16,690 nucleotides of DNA from an uncultured Chitinophagaceae bacterium. Lineage in GTDB: Bacteria; Bacteroidota; Bacteroidia; Chitinophagales; Chitinophagaceae. Positions 1-6,894 of the stretch are shown one piece after another. Numbering within the stretch: position 1 is the stretch's first letter; every line of letters starts with the position of its first letter. The notes under the pieces are model-generated. The model made no database searches. It had not been told where the DNA came from and saw nothing but the letters and a program-made list of their open reading frames with translations. Both the position numbers and the translations under genes were made by a program. The stretch lies in contig CAMPGG010000042.1 in assembly GCA_946885335.1 (NCBI GenBank), positions 1 through 16,690 on the forward strand. The letters are read 5' to 3'.

Positions 1-615
1 TTTGTTTAAAGGAATTTCAATTGTGCCTCCTTTATTCAAATGGATATTATATACGTTCAGGTCAGTGAAAGTATCGGCTGGCCCTTTCAAACCGGCATAA
101 TTTCCGGCAAGGATTTCAATATGACCAGCATTGCCGGGAAGATGTGATTTTACTATGTTGGTCGCCGTTAGTTCCTGGTATTTGGGTGGCGTCATTTTAT
201 CTTTAGCTGGTAAATTCACCCATAATTGCACCATATGAAATGGTCCGCCAGTCCTGGTAAATTCCTGTTCATGAAATTCTTTATGTAAAATACCTGAACC
301 GGCCGTCATCCACTGCACTTCACCATCGCGGATCACACCGCTGTTACCGGCACTGTCATGGTGAGCAATGCTTCCTTTATAAACAATAGTAACGGTTTCA
401 AATCCACGGTGCGGGTGCACACCAACTCCACGCGGTTCTTTGGCTGGGGAAAATTCGATCAGCGCCTTATAATCCATCAGGAAAAAAGGGCTCATGCGCT
501 TTTTATCTATTTCCTTTCCAGGGAAAAAACTATGCACCCTGAAACCATCACCCACCATATGTGGTGCGCCGGGCTCCATGATCAATTCAATGCTGCGGTA
601 TTTATTTTCTTCCAT
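1..615 (-). CDS. Pirin family protein (3' part outside window)
   Basis: This gene runs off the left edge, so only the first 205 codons are visible. The ATG at 615 was chosen because the pirin N-terminus begins directly after it. The cupin core is clear: a GVGVHPHRGFETVT stretch places metal ligands H67 and H69, and SGILHKE supplies H111 and E113, which match the four-ligand pirin site (His, His, His, Glu). Pirins are bicupins; some bacterial members have quercetinase activity and others bind partner proteins. The part seen covers the N-terminal cupin and the beginning of the second half. It starts 10 bases after the stop of the NAD(P)H reductase gene, so the two are very probably one operon. 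Pirin next to a flavin reductase suggests a role in handling quinones or electrophiles, but the substrate cannot be read from the sequence. Confidence 0.93.
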   Translation of the reverse strand, partial: MEENKYRSIELIMEPGAPHMVGDGFRVHSFFPGKEIDKKRMSPFFLMDYKALIEFSPAKEPRGVGVHPHRGFETVTIVYKGSIAHHDSAGNSGVIRDGEVQWMTAGSGILHKEFHEQEFTRTGGPFHMVQLWVNLPAKDKMTPPKYQELTATNIVKSHLPGNAGHIEILAGNYAGLKGPADTFTDLNVYNIHLNKGGTIEIPLNK

Positions 616-625
616 CTTATTAAAT

Positions 626-1183
626 TTAAACAGTTATTTTTTCTTCCACTACACGTTCAGCCAACCATAAAAATTCAGTTACAAAATGATGAATGTTGTG
701 CTCGAATTTTTGCTCCAGCAGGTTTCCTTCGGCATCTATTTTTTGTTCAACACCTGGAACCAATAACATGGATGGAGAAACAATGCCAAATAAGGCAATC
801 ACCAGCGATTGCATTTGTAATGCTGCACGTATACCACCCAATGCTCCGGGCGATGCGGTAACAATGCCAAATGGTTTGCGGTGTTGTTTGGGAAAATGAT
901 CCAGCAGGTTTTTTAAACTGGCTGAATAACTGCCATTGTATTCCGGCGAAACCAAAATGAATGCGTCTGCATGAAACATGCGTTTGCTTAATGTTTTGAA
1001 TGCAGGTGGCGTATCATCCACTGACTTAAACACGGTTTCAACAGGAGGCAGGTCCCAGTCCCTAACATCTAACAGGCTAACCGTATGATCCGTATTGTTT
1101 GTTAAATGATTTAACAGGTGCAGGGCCACGCGGTGGGAAACACTGTTTGATCGTGGGCTGCCTGATATGATCTCTATATGCAT
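626..1183 (-). CDS. NAD(P)H-dependent FMN reductase (flavodoxin-like fold)
   Basis: A 185-residue protein of the NADPH-dependent FMN reductase family, which uses bound FMN to pass electrons from NAD(P)H to quinones, azo or nitro compounds, or metals. The phosphate-binding loop GSPRSNS lies at residues 8-14, directly after the first strand. The second flavin loop SPEYNGSYSASLKN lies at 79-92; the SPEYN-G-S pattern is diagnostic of this family. The length is normal. There is no signal peptide, so the enzyme is cytosolic. It is the first gene of a pair with pirin, and the 75-bp inverted-repeat element in front of it (1188-1262) probably controls both. No regulator gene lies in the window, so the repressor must be encoded elsewhere. 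The exact substrate is unknown; a quinone-stress role is inferred from the pirin partner. Confidence 0.92.
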   Translation of the reverse strand: MHIEIISGSPRSNSVSHRVALHLLNHLTNNTDHTVSLLDVRDWDLPPVETVFKSVDDTPPAFKTLSKRMFHADAFILVSPEYNGSYSASLKNLLDHFPKQHRKPFGIVTASPGALGGIRAALQMQSLVIALFGIVSPSMLLVPGVEQKIDAEGNLLEQKFEHNIHHFVTEFLWLAERVVEEKITV

Positions 1184-1187
1184 AAAA

Positions 1188-1262
1188 AATGTCCGTTTTT
1201 AATAAATACAATAATTAGATGTTTAAACATCAAATTTACTGCCATTCTCAAAAACGGACATT
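1188..1262. promoter_or_regulatory. Concentric inverted repeats: candidate operator upstream of the reductase-pirin operon
   Basis: Two perfect 13-bp inverted arms, AATGTCCGTTTTT (1188-1200) and AAAAACGGACATT (1250-1262), flank a perfect 14-bp palindrome GATGTTTAAACATC (1218-1231). The centres of the outer and inner symmetries differ by only half a base. The element fills most of the 88-bp gap between the reductase start (1183) and the TerC-family stop (1272). On the minus strand a TTG that could serve as a -33 element abuts the inner palindrome, which would place the palindrome in the promoter spacer; the matching -7 box is poor. A dimeric repressor of a winged-helix family (MarR or HxlR type) is a reasonable guess for the inner site. 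A folded mRNA leader is the alternative for the outer arms. Confidence 0.6.
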
Positions 1263-1271
1263 CTGGCGTAG

Positions 1272-2048
1272 TTAAAGTTCGTCATTGTTCAATTCTACCT
1301 GTGTTCGCTTCCTCAATCGCATATTGATCAATTCCACCACCAGGCTGAATGCAATAGCCGTATAGATATAAGCTTTATTGATATGCTGGTGGAAACCTTC
1401 CGCGATCAGTAACACACCGATCAGGATCAGGAAAGCAAGCGCCAGTATTTGAAGTGTTGGATGTTTATTGATAAAATTGCTGATCGGACCGGCAAAGATC
1501 ATCATGATGATCATAGAAATAATTACTGCAATTATCATGATGAGTACATTATCTATCAAACCAATGGCTGTCAAAATAGAATCAAAAGAAAATACCGCAT
1601 CAACCAATATGATTTGTAAAATAACCGCGCTGAATACAGCCGGTGCCTTTACTTTTTTAGTTTCTTCACCCGGTATTTCCAGTTTATGATGTATCTCCAG
1701 CGTACTTTTAAAAACAAGGAATATACCGCCCAAGATCAGGATGATATCCTTCCAGCTTATACCAAGTGGTACACCATTGTCATCCTCAATAAAACCAATG
1801 GTAAATACTGGTTCGGTTAAACTAATTAGCCAGGTAATACCGAGTAATAAAAAAATACGAAAGATCATGGCAAGGATCAAACCGATGGTTCTTGCTTTTG
1901 GTTGTTGACTCTTTGGTAATTTATTAGATACAATGGAAATGAAAATGATATTGTCAACACCCAGAATAATTTCTAAAAAAGTAAGCGTTATCAGCGCAGT
2001 AATAATTTTGGGATCCGTAAAATTTGGGATCTCTAACAGAAAGGTCAT
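1272..2048 (-). CDS. TerC/Alx-family integral membrane protein
   Basis: A 258-residue polytopic membrane protein of the TerC family. The family signature appears twice in the expected places: LGVDNIIFISI near residues 29-39 (acidic D32 in the first membrane segment) and DAVFSFDSILTAIGL near 150-164 (D150, D156), both with intramembrane aspartates. About seven hydrophobic segments can be counted, with a charged loop near residues 121-135 and a basic C-terminal tail. TerC relatives such as Alx and MeeF/MeeY-type proteins are linked to manganese efflux and to metalation of exported proteins; some are linked to tellurite resistance. No tellurite-resistance genes lie nearby, so a housekeeping metal-ion role is more likely. 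The gene is transcribed alone or with the downstream reductase; the 88-bp gap with its own operator argues for separate control. Confidence 0.9.
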   Translation of the reverse strand: MTFLLEIPNFTDPKIITALITLTFLEIILGVDNIIFISIVSNKLPKSQQPKARTIGLILAMIFRIFLLLGITWLISLTEPVFTIGFIEDDNGVPLGISWKDIILILGGIFLVFKSTLEIHHKLEIPGEETKKVKAPAVFSAVILQIILVDAVFSFDSILTAIGLIDNVLIMIIAVIISMIIMMIFAGPISNFINKHPTLQILALAFLILIGVLLIAEGFHQHINKAYIYTAIAFSLVVELINMRLRKRTQVELNNDEL

Positions 2049-2134
2049 AATGAATTAGTATTTTGCCGTGGTCTTTATAAAAAAATTCTATTTAATTTTT
2101 TCGAATTCAGCATTATCTGCAAAAATGGGTATTT

Positions 2135-3166
2135 ATGTTTAACCGTCGTAATTTTTTAAAAGTTTCTTCTTTGAGTTCAATAGCCTTATTGTTAAAAGAG
2201 CAATTTATACCGGGTGATTTTGATGCAATGACAATAAAAACCAGGCCAGTGGTTATTTCCACCTGGGACGCCGGTTTAGCGGCTAACAAAGAAGCCTGGA
2301 AGATTCTAAGCTCAGGTGGCAGGGCATTGGACGCGGTTGAAAAAGGGGTGATGGTAACCGAGGCTTCGCAAAATTGTTGCGTGGGATTGGGTGCTAACCC
2401 GGACCGCGATGGTTTTGTAACATTGGATGCATCTATCATGGATGAAAATTTTAATTGCGGAAGTGTTGCTGGTTTGGAAAGGATCAAACATCCCATTTCT
2501 GTTGCACGGAAAGTGATGGAAAAAACGCCGCATGTGATGCTGGTTGGCGAGGGTGCTCAATCATTCGCGGTGGCGGAAGGTTTTAAACTGGAAGAACAAA
2601 AGCTTTCGCCCGATGCACAGAAAGCTTATGATAACTGGAAAAAAAAATCAACATATAAACCTCCTGCTGTTAACATTGAGAACAAACAGGATCATGGACC
2701 ATTTGCACCAACCAAACTGGAAAATGGTGAATGGAACCACGACACCATTGGTATGGTGGCCATGGATGCAAATGGAAATTTGAGTGGCAGTTGTACAACC
2801 AGTGGTGCAGGTTTTAAAATGCGTGGCAGGGTAGGTGACTCGCCGGTAATTGGCGCCGGTCTGTATGTAGACAATGCGGTTGGTGCATGCACCGCAACAG
2901 GACAGGGTGAAGATGTGATCCGTATTTGCGGTTCCTATGCGGTTGTTGAATTTATGCGGCAAGGTTCTTTACCAGAAGAAGCCAGTCGCAAAGCCATCCA
3001 CCGGTTGGTGAACATTTTGGGTGAAAAAGCAAAAAACATCCAGGTGGCTTTTCTGGCAGTGAATAAAAAAGGTGATGTTGGTGCTTTTGCGCTTCAGCCC
3101 GGATTTAGCTATGCGTTAAAAACGGAAGGTGTTGAAGAACTGGTGAAGGCGAAAAGTTATTTTTGA
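2135..3166 (+). CDS. Exported N4-(beta-N-acetylglucosaminyl)-L-asparaginase (glycosylasparaginase type)
   Basis: A 343-residue Ntn-hydrolase of the type-2 asparaginase family. It hydrolyses the GlcNAc-asparagine bond left after N-glycoprotein breakdown. The precursor is expected to cleave itself before T204 in the HDTIGMVAMD motif (202-211), giving alpha and beta chains with T204 as nucleophile. R232 and D235 in GRVGDSPVIGAG lie 28 and 31 residues after T204, the same spacing as R180 and D183 after T152 in the Flavobacterium (Elizabethkingia) enzyme. TGQGED (255-260) is also conserved. The N-terminus NRRNFLKVSS (3-12) followed by a short hydrophobic run resembles a twin-arginine signal, so a periplasmic location is likely. 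The ATG at 2135 keeps this signal intact. It diverges from the TerC-family gene and is followed 23 bases later by cutC. Confidence 0.93.
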   Translation: MFNRRNFLKVSSLSSIALLLKEQFIPGDFDAMTIKTRPVVISTWDAGLAANKEAWKILSSGGRALDAVEKGVMVTEASQNCCVGLGANPDRDGFVTLDASIMDENFNCGSVAGLERIKHPISVARKVMEKTPHVMLVGEGAQSFAVAEGFKLEEQKLSPDAQKAYDNWKKKSTYKPPAVNIENKQDHGPFAPTKLENGEWNHDTIGMVAMDANGNLSGSCTTSGAGFKMRGRVGDSPVIGAGLYVDNAVGACTATGQGEDVIRICGSYAVVEFMRQGSLPEEASRKAIHRLVNILGEKAKNIQVAFLAVNKKGDVGAFALQPGFSYALKTEGVEELVKAKSYF

Positions 3167-3189
3167 TATAATGAGTTTAGATTAATAAA

Positions 3190-3933
3190 ATGGAAAGCAT
3201 GCCAGCATTTATTATTGAAATAGCCACTTCCGATTTTGAAACAACCCAGTCTGCCGTAGATGGCGGTGCAGACAGGATTGAATTATGTGCCAACCTGGAA
3301 GAAGGTGGCACAACACCTTCCCGGGGAATGATAGAACAATGCAGAAATTCTTTTAACCTGCCCATATTCCCCATCATAAGACCAAGAGGCGGAGATTTTT
3401 TATATACGGAAGAAGAGTTCCAGGTGATGTTAAAAGACACCCGTTTTTGTAAGGAAGTGGGTTGCGAAGGTGTTGTGATTGGTATGCTGGATATAGACGG
3501 TCATATTGACCTGGAAAGAACAGCAGCATTAATCAATGCTGCATACCCGTTAGAGATTACTTTTCACCGTGCATTTGACCGGTGCAGGGATCCGTTTAAG
3601 GCTTTGGAAGATTTGATTAAAATTGGTTGCCAGCGAATACTTACTTCCGGGCAGCAACCTGCTGCGCCAGCGGGTAAGGATATGATCCGGGACCTGCTAA
3701 CGGAAGCGGATAGCCGCATTGTGATTATGCCGGGAAGTGGTGTAAGAAAAGAGAATATAAAAATGTTAGCCGAACATACAGGGGCTGTTGAATTTCATTC
3801 TTCTTTAAGAGGTAAAATAAAAAGCCGGATGAATTTTGTTCACCCGGCTTTTGCTTCTTCTGCCGAAAGCTATTCTAATAATTTTATTGATCCTGCCGAA
3901 GTCAGCGCATTACGGGAAGCGCTGGAAGCTTAA
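3190..3933 (+). CDS. cutC: CutC family protein (copper homeostasis protein CutC)
   Basis: A 247-residue cytosolic TIM-barrel protein of the CutC family. Conserved stretches are clear and in order: GGADRIELCANLEEGGTTPS (25-44), RPRGGDFLY (64-72), the TFHRAFD strand near 126-132, the LTSGQ motif, and MPGSGVR near residue 185. CutC was first tied to copper tolerance in E. coli, although later work questioned a direct copper role; the biochemical activity remains unsettled. An alternative ATG at 3199 would remove three residues and leaves the first conserved strand (FIIEIA) intact, so either start is possible. The 23-base gap after the asparaginase gene suggests one transcript. The stop codon lies inside a perfect 20-bp palindrome shared with the converging TIM-barrel gene. 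Confidence 0.93.
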   Translation: MESMPAFIIEIATSDFETTQSAVDGGADRIELCANLEEGGTTPSRGMIEQCRNSFNLPIFPIIRPRGGDFLYTEEEFQVMLKDTRFCKEVGCEGVVIGMLDIDGHIDLERTAALINAAYPLEITFHRAFDRCRDPFKALEDLIKIGCQRILTSGQQPAAPAGKDMIRDLLTEADSRIVIMPGSGVRKENIKMLAEHTGAVEFHSSLRGKIKSRMNFVHPAFASSAESYSNNFIDPAEVSALREALEA

Positions 3934-3945
3934 ACGTTTAAGCTT
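3926..3945. terminator. 20-bp perfect palindrome carrying both convergent stop codons
   Basis: The sequence AAGCTTAAACGTTTAAGCTT is an exact palindrome. It contains the TAA of cutC (3931-3933) and, on the other strand, the TAA of the converging TIM-barrel gene (3930-3932), so the two genes overlap by four bases inside it. As RNA it could form an 8-bp stem with a 4-base loop on either strand. On the plus strand a short T run follows (3944-3947). It could act as a weak bidirectional terminator or as an RNA-end stabiliser. The stem is AT-rich, so termination strength is doubtful. No other terminator is visible for either operon end. Confidence 0.5.
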
Positions 3946-4811
3946 TTCATATAAGCTGCATTAGCTCTCACGCTGGCCATTGGCGAGCTGTTATCATATT
4001 TTTCCTGTTCCACGATATAGAATTTTGTTCCATACCGGTTGGCTCCTTTTAAAATGGAAGGATAATCAATACTTCCTTCACCCAGGATACAGGAGGCATC
4101 CGTATTGGTAAGCGGAACATTTTTTTTGCGATCTTTTACATGAACCAGCCTGTAACGGTTTTCATGTTTTTTCATTTCAGCAATGGGGTCTTTTCCTGCA
4201 GTGACTACCCAATAAATATCCATCTCGTAATCCACCAGGTCAGCATCTGTATTATCCATGAAAACATCCTGCGGAAGTTGTCCTTCCAATGGCGTATACG
4301 TGTATGCATGATTGTGATAAGCAAATCGCAAGCCTGCTTTTTTACAGGTTTCGCCGGCTTTATTAAACTGGTCCGCAATTTTTTTATAATCATCAATGGT
4401 TTTTTGCGGACCTACCCATGGACAGATCAGGTAATCCATACCGATAGATGCAGCATCATCCACTTTGCGATCAAAATCTTTATAAATATCCGCATGGCTG
4501 GCTACTATCTTCATGCCGAGGCCATCCATAAAATCTTTAAAACCTTTGGGCGTCATGCCCCAGAACATGCCCTGGGGACCTTCGAAACTTTCAATTTGCT
4601 TATACCCGAAAGAAGCAACCTGTTCCAACACATTCCGGGTATCGGATCCAATTACATCCCGAAGGGTATATAATTGCAAACCGAAGTTCTTAGTAATATT
4701 TTCAGTACCGCTGCCAACCGGGTTAAAACCACACGAAGACAGGGAGTGCAATGCAAATCCTGAAGCCAGTGCACCGGTTAATTTTATGAATGATCTTCTT
4801 TTCAATGACAT
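3930..4811 (-). CDS. Exported AP-endonuclease-2-type TIM barrel (sugar phosphate isomerase/epimerase family)
   Basis: A 293-residue protein. LKRRSFIKLTG (3-13) followed by a hydrophobic segment is a twin-arginine signal, and LSSC (24-27) is a lipobox, so it is probably a Tat-exported lipoprotein. The rest is a xylose-isomerase-like TIM barrel beginning with FGLQLYTLRD (43-52). Candidate metal or catalytic residues, from family pattern, are E74, H106, H166/H168 (YHNHAY), E196/D198 (YEMDIYW), H224 (HVKD) and E268/E270. Family members isomerise or epimerise sugars; some relatives cleave 3-keto-glycosides by beta-elimination. It is the last gene of the minus operon, 23 bases after the small dehydrogenase subunit, which favours action on a periplasmic keto-sugar. 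The 'phosphate' in the family name should not be taken literally here, since no sugar phosphate is expected outside the cytosol. Confidence 0.88.
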   Translation of the reverse strand: MSLKRRSFIKLTGALASGFALHSLSSCGFNPVGSGTENITKNFGLQLYTLRDVIGSDTRNVLEQVASFGYKQIESFEGPQGMFWGMTPKGFKDFMDGLGMKIVASHADIYKDFDRKVDDAASIGMDYLICPWVGPQKTIDDYKKIADQFNKAGETCKKAGLRFAYHNHAYTYTPLEGQLPQDVFMDNTDADLVDYEMDIYWVVTAGKDPIAEMKKHENRYRLVHVKDRKKNVPLTNTDASCILGEGSIDYPSILKGANRYGTKFYIVEQEKYDNSSPMASVRANAAYMKSLNV

Positions 4812-4834
4812 GATAATTTTTTATGAATACAAAA

Positions 4835-5395
4835 TCAGGTAAATGCTTTGTCGCCTTTTTTATAAGGAATGCATCCATCATACCTGCCCGGTACGGGCAC
4901 GTGCCTGCGTGCCTGTGTATGCCCGATTTCTGAAGTAAAATATCCAAGCAGCGTAAGCTCTTTCATCATCCGGAAATAATGTGCCGGGTCATCCGCTTTT
5001 TTACCTGCTGTATAATCTTTCTGTTCTTTATCCAATGCTACCAGGAATTCATGCCGCTGTTCCGGCGTTGCTTTCATAAATGAAGTATTGAATTTTTTCT
5101 CGCTGTCATCTTTCAATTTGGCGATCCCTTCATGAAATATTTTTTGATCTTTTTCTTCATAACAATCATTCACCATGACGGTCATGAATGCACCCACGTT
5201 AGCTGCCTTGGCACCCGGTGTGGATGTTGCAGGTAAAATGGTTTCACCCACTTCATTTAAAAATGCAATGTCTTCATCGGTAAAAGTGTCGCTTACTTCA
5301 TTTTTGGTTTTACATCCTGTAAGAAATGCATTGGCTCCAATGAGTGTGCCACCCAGTAGTAATGAAATATATTGAACCGCTTCTCTTCTTTGCAT
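4835..5395 (-). CDS. Gluconate 2-dehydrogenase subunit 3 family protein (Tat/lipoprotein small subunit)
   Basis: A 186-residue small subunit of membrane-linked FAD dehydrogenases. The N-terminus QRREAVQYIS (2-11) with a following hydrophobic run is a twin-arginine-like signal, and LTGC (25-28) is a lipobox. The mature part carries the family start, with acidic residues before FLNEVGETILPAT (about 45-57), and the family end, EIGHTQARRHVPVPGRYDGC, near residues 155-175. In known FAD-glucose, gluconate and glucoside 3-dehydrogenases this subunit (LacC-like or gamma subunit) helps fold the flavin subunit and carries it through the Tat pathway. Here the matching GMC subunit has no signal of its own, which fits that role. 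One gene (the Gfo/Idh/MocA oxidoreductase) separates the two subunits, an arrangement worth noting. Family call is firm; the partner assignment is inferred from neighbourhood. Confidence 0.9.
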   Translation of the reverse strand: MQRREAVQYISLLLGGTLIGANAFLTGCKTKNEVSDTFTDEDIAFLNEVGETILPATSTPGAKAANVGAFMTVMVNDCYEEKDQKIFHEGIAKLKDDSEKKFNTSFMKATPEQRHEFLVALDKEQKDYTAGKKADDPAHYFRMMKELTLLGYFTSEIGHTQARRHVPVPGRYDGCIPYKKGDKAFT

Positions 5396-5415
5396 GATAT
5401 ATTTTTTAGTTGATG

Positions 5416-6873
5416 TTATAAATTTAAACTGTATCCTTCCCGGTATTGTCTTTTTACAAACTGGTTAACGTCATCAAAATTGGTCACCTTCATTTGTTTA
5501 TTATCCCAAAGCAGCTTGATATTTCTTCCCGGGTATACATAACCGTTACCCGTTTCCCGTGGTTTACGGATATCATGTGCCCTGATAGCCAGGTTAGCCA
5601 TTAGTAAAGCTTCTGTAAGCGGACCAGCAATTTCGAATGGTGAACTCAATTCCTTTTTTCCATGCCCTGCAATGGAGGCTTCCACCCATTGAGCATAATG
5701 ACCGGCATCCCCGTTTGGTACACGGGCAATGGTCGGTTTTACATTTGCCTGCGCAGTCCTGGAAGTAGGTATTAACTGCGGGTTGGCGCCATAAGTTCCA
5801 CACATCATTTTTCCTTTTGTGCCTATGAACAATGCACCGTTACCACCATCTCCGAATACTTCGTTTGCTTCCAGTTCTTCCGGGCGGTCCGGTTGAATAC
5901 CACCATCCATCCAATGCAATTTTACCGGTCCTTGTGTTTTACTGGTTTTAGGAAAGTTAAGTGTTACATGGCTGGAAGGAGGGCAGCTTTCAGGAAAATA
6001 TCCTCTCCTGAATTCATCCACATAAACAGTACCTACACTGGCTTGTACATCCGTAGCGTACTGCAATCCAAGAACCCGGAATGCGGGTTCAATAATATGG
6101 CAACCCATATCACCCAATGCACCCGTTCCATAATCCCACCAGCCGCGCCAGTTGAAAGGAACCAGTTTTTCAACATAATCCTTGTAAGGTGCTGTTCCTA
6201 ACCAAAGATCCCATTTCAATTCTTTGGGAATATCTGCTTTTACAGCAGGCCATTGAATGCCTTGCGGCCAAACGGGCCTGTCAGTCCAGCAATAAACGGT
6301 GTGTACGTCACCAATTAAACCGGCATTGTACCATTCCATTAATTTTCGTACACCATCACCGCTTGCTCCCTGGTTACCCATTTGTGTAACCACTTTATAT
6401 TTATTTGCAGCCTGCGTTAAAATTCTTGCTTCATAAATATCATGGGTAAGCGGTTTTTGAACATACACGTGTTTACCCAGTTGCATGGCTGCCAGCGTTT
6501 GTACGGCATGGTTATGATCGGGGGTTGATACAGATACGGCATCAAAGTTTTTTGATTCTTTGTCAAGCATCTCCCGCCAGTCGTGATAATATTTTGCTTT
6601 AGGAAAATTCTTGATCGATGTTGCAGCCCTGCGGTCATCCACATCACATAAAAAAGCGATATCCGCTTTTCCTGATTTGTAAAAACTGGCGAGATCGCTT
6701 TCGCCTTTTCCACCTACACCAATACCTGCAACAATTAAACGGTCACTGGGTGCGGTATATCCTTGTCCACCCAAAACATGTCGCGGAACAATCATAAATC
6801 CCGCCGCGGCAAGTGCTGTATTTTTAATGAATTTTCGCCGGCCGTTTGTGCCGTCGTATTCCAGTTCGCTCAT
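5416..6873 (-). CDS. Tat-exported Gfo/Idh/MocA family oxidoreductase
   Basis: A 485-residue NAD(P)-dependent oxidoreductase. NGRRKFIKNTALAAAG (10-25) is a good twin-arginine signal without a lipobox. The Rossmann fold follows with LIVAGIGVGGKG (46-57), the acidic end of strand 2 at CDVDD (76-80), and TPDHNH (117-122). The usual E-K-P motif reads Q-K-P (139-141): the lysine is kept but the glutamate is not. D255 and H259 in GALGDMGCHIIEP are the expected catalytic pair. The extra length over typical 330-390-residue members comes from the signal and C-terminal insertions. Tat export suggests a tightly bound cofactor, as in Zymomonas glucose-fructose oxidoreductase. It lies between the two subunits of the presumed dehydrogenase, with gaps of 21 and 20 bases. 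GH109-like hydrolase chemistry is an alternative, since those enzymes share this fold and Tat signals. Confidence 0.9.
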   Translation of the reverse strand: MSELEYDGTNGRRKFIKNTALAAAGFMIVPRHVLGGQGYTAPSDRLIVAGIGVGGKGESDLASFYKSGKADIAFLCDVDDRRAATSIKNFPKAKYYHDWREMLDKESKNFDAVSVSTPDHNHAVQTLAAMQLGKHVYVQKPLTHDIYEARILTQAANKYKVVTQMGNQGASGDGVRKLMEWYNAGLIGDVHTVYCWTDRPVWPQGIQWPAVKADIPKELKWDLWLGTAPYKDYVEKLVPFNWRGWWDYGTGALGDMGCHIIEPAFRVLGLQYATDVQASVGTVYVDEFRRGYFPESCPPSSHVTLNFPKTSKTQGPVKLHWMDGGIQPDRPEELEANEVFGDGGNGALFIGTKGKMMCGTYGANPQLIPTSRTAQANVKPTIARVPNGDAGHYAQWVEASIAGHGKKELSSPFEIAGPLTEALLMANLAIRAHDIRKPRETGNGYVYPGRNIKLLWDNKQMKVTNFDDVNQFVKRQYREGYSLNL

Positions 6874-6894
6874 TTTAATATTCTTATTTTAGGG

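Noticed and set aside
358..861. A 167-codon open frame on the plus strand across the pirin and reductase genes
   Set aside because: It overlaps two well-supported genes on the other strand and has no domain or codon pattern of its own.
2125..2142. A five-codon ATG frame overlapping the start of the glycosylasparaginase gene, a possible leader peptide
   Set aside because: It is too short, out of frame and without attenuator structure around it; chance is the simpler explanation.
4140..4673. A 177-codon open frame on the plus strand opposite the exported TIM-barrel gene
   Set aside because: It is the antisense shadow of a gene with clear family motifs; its translation shows no recognisable domain.
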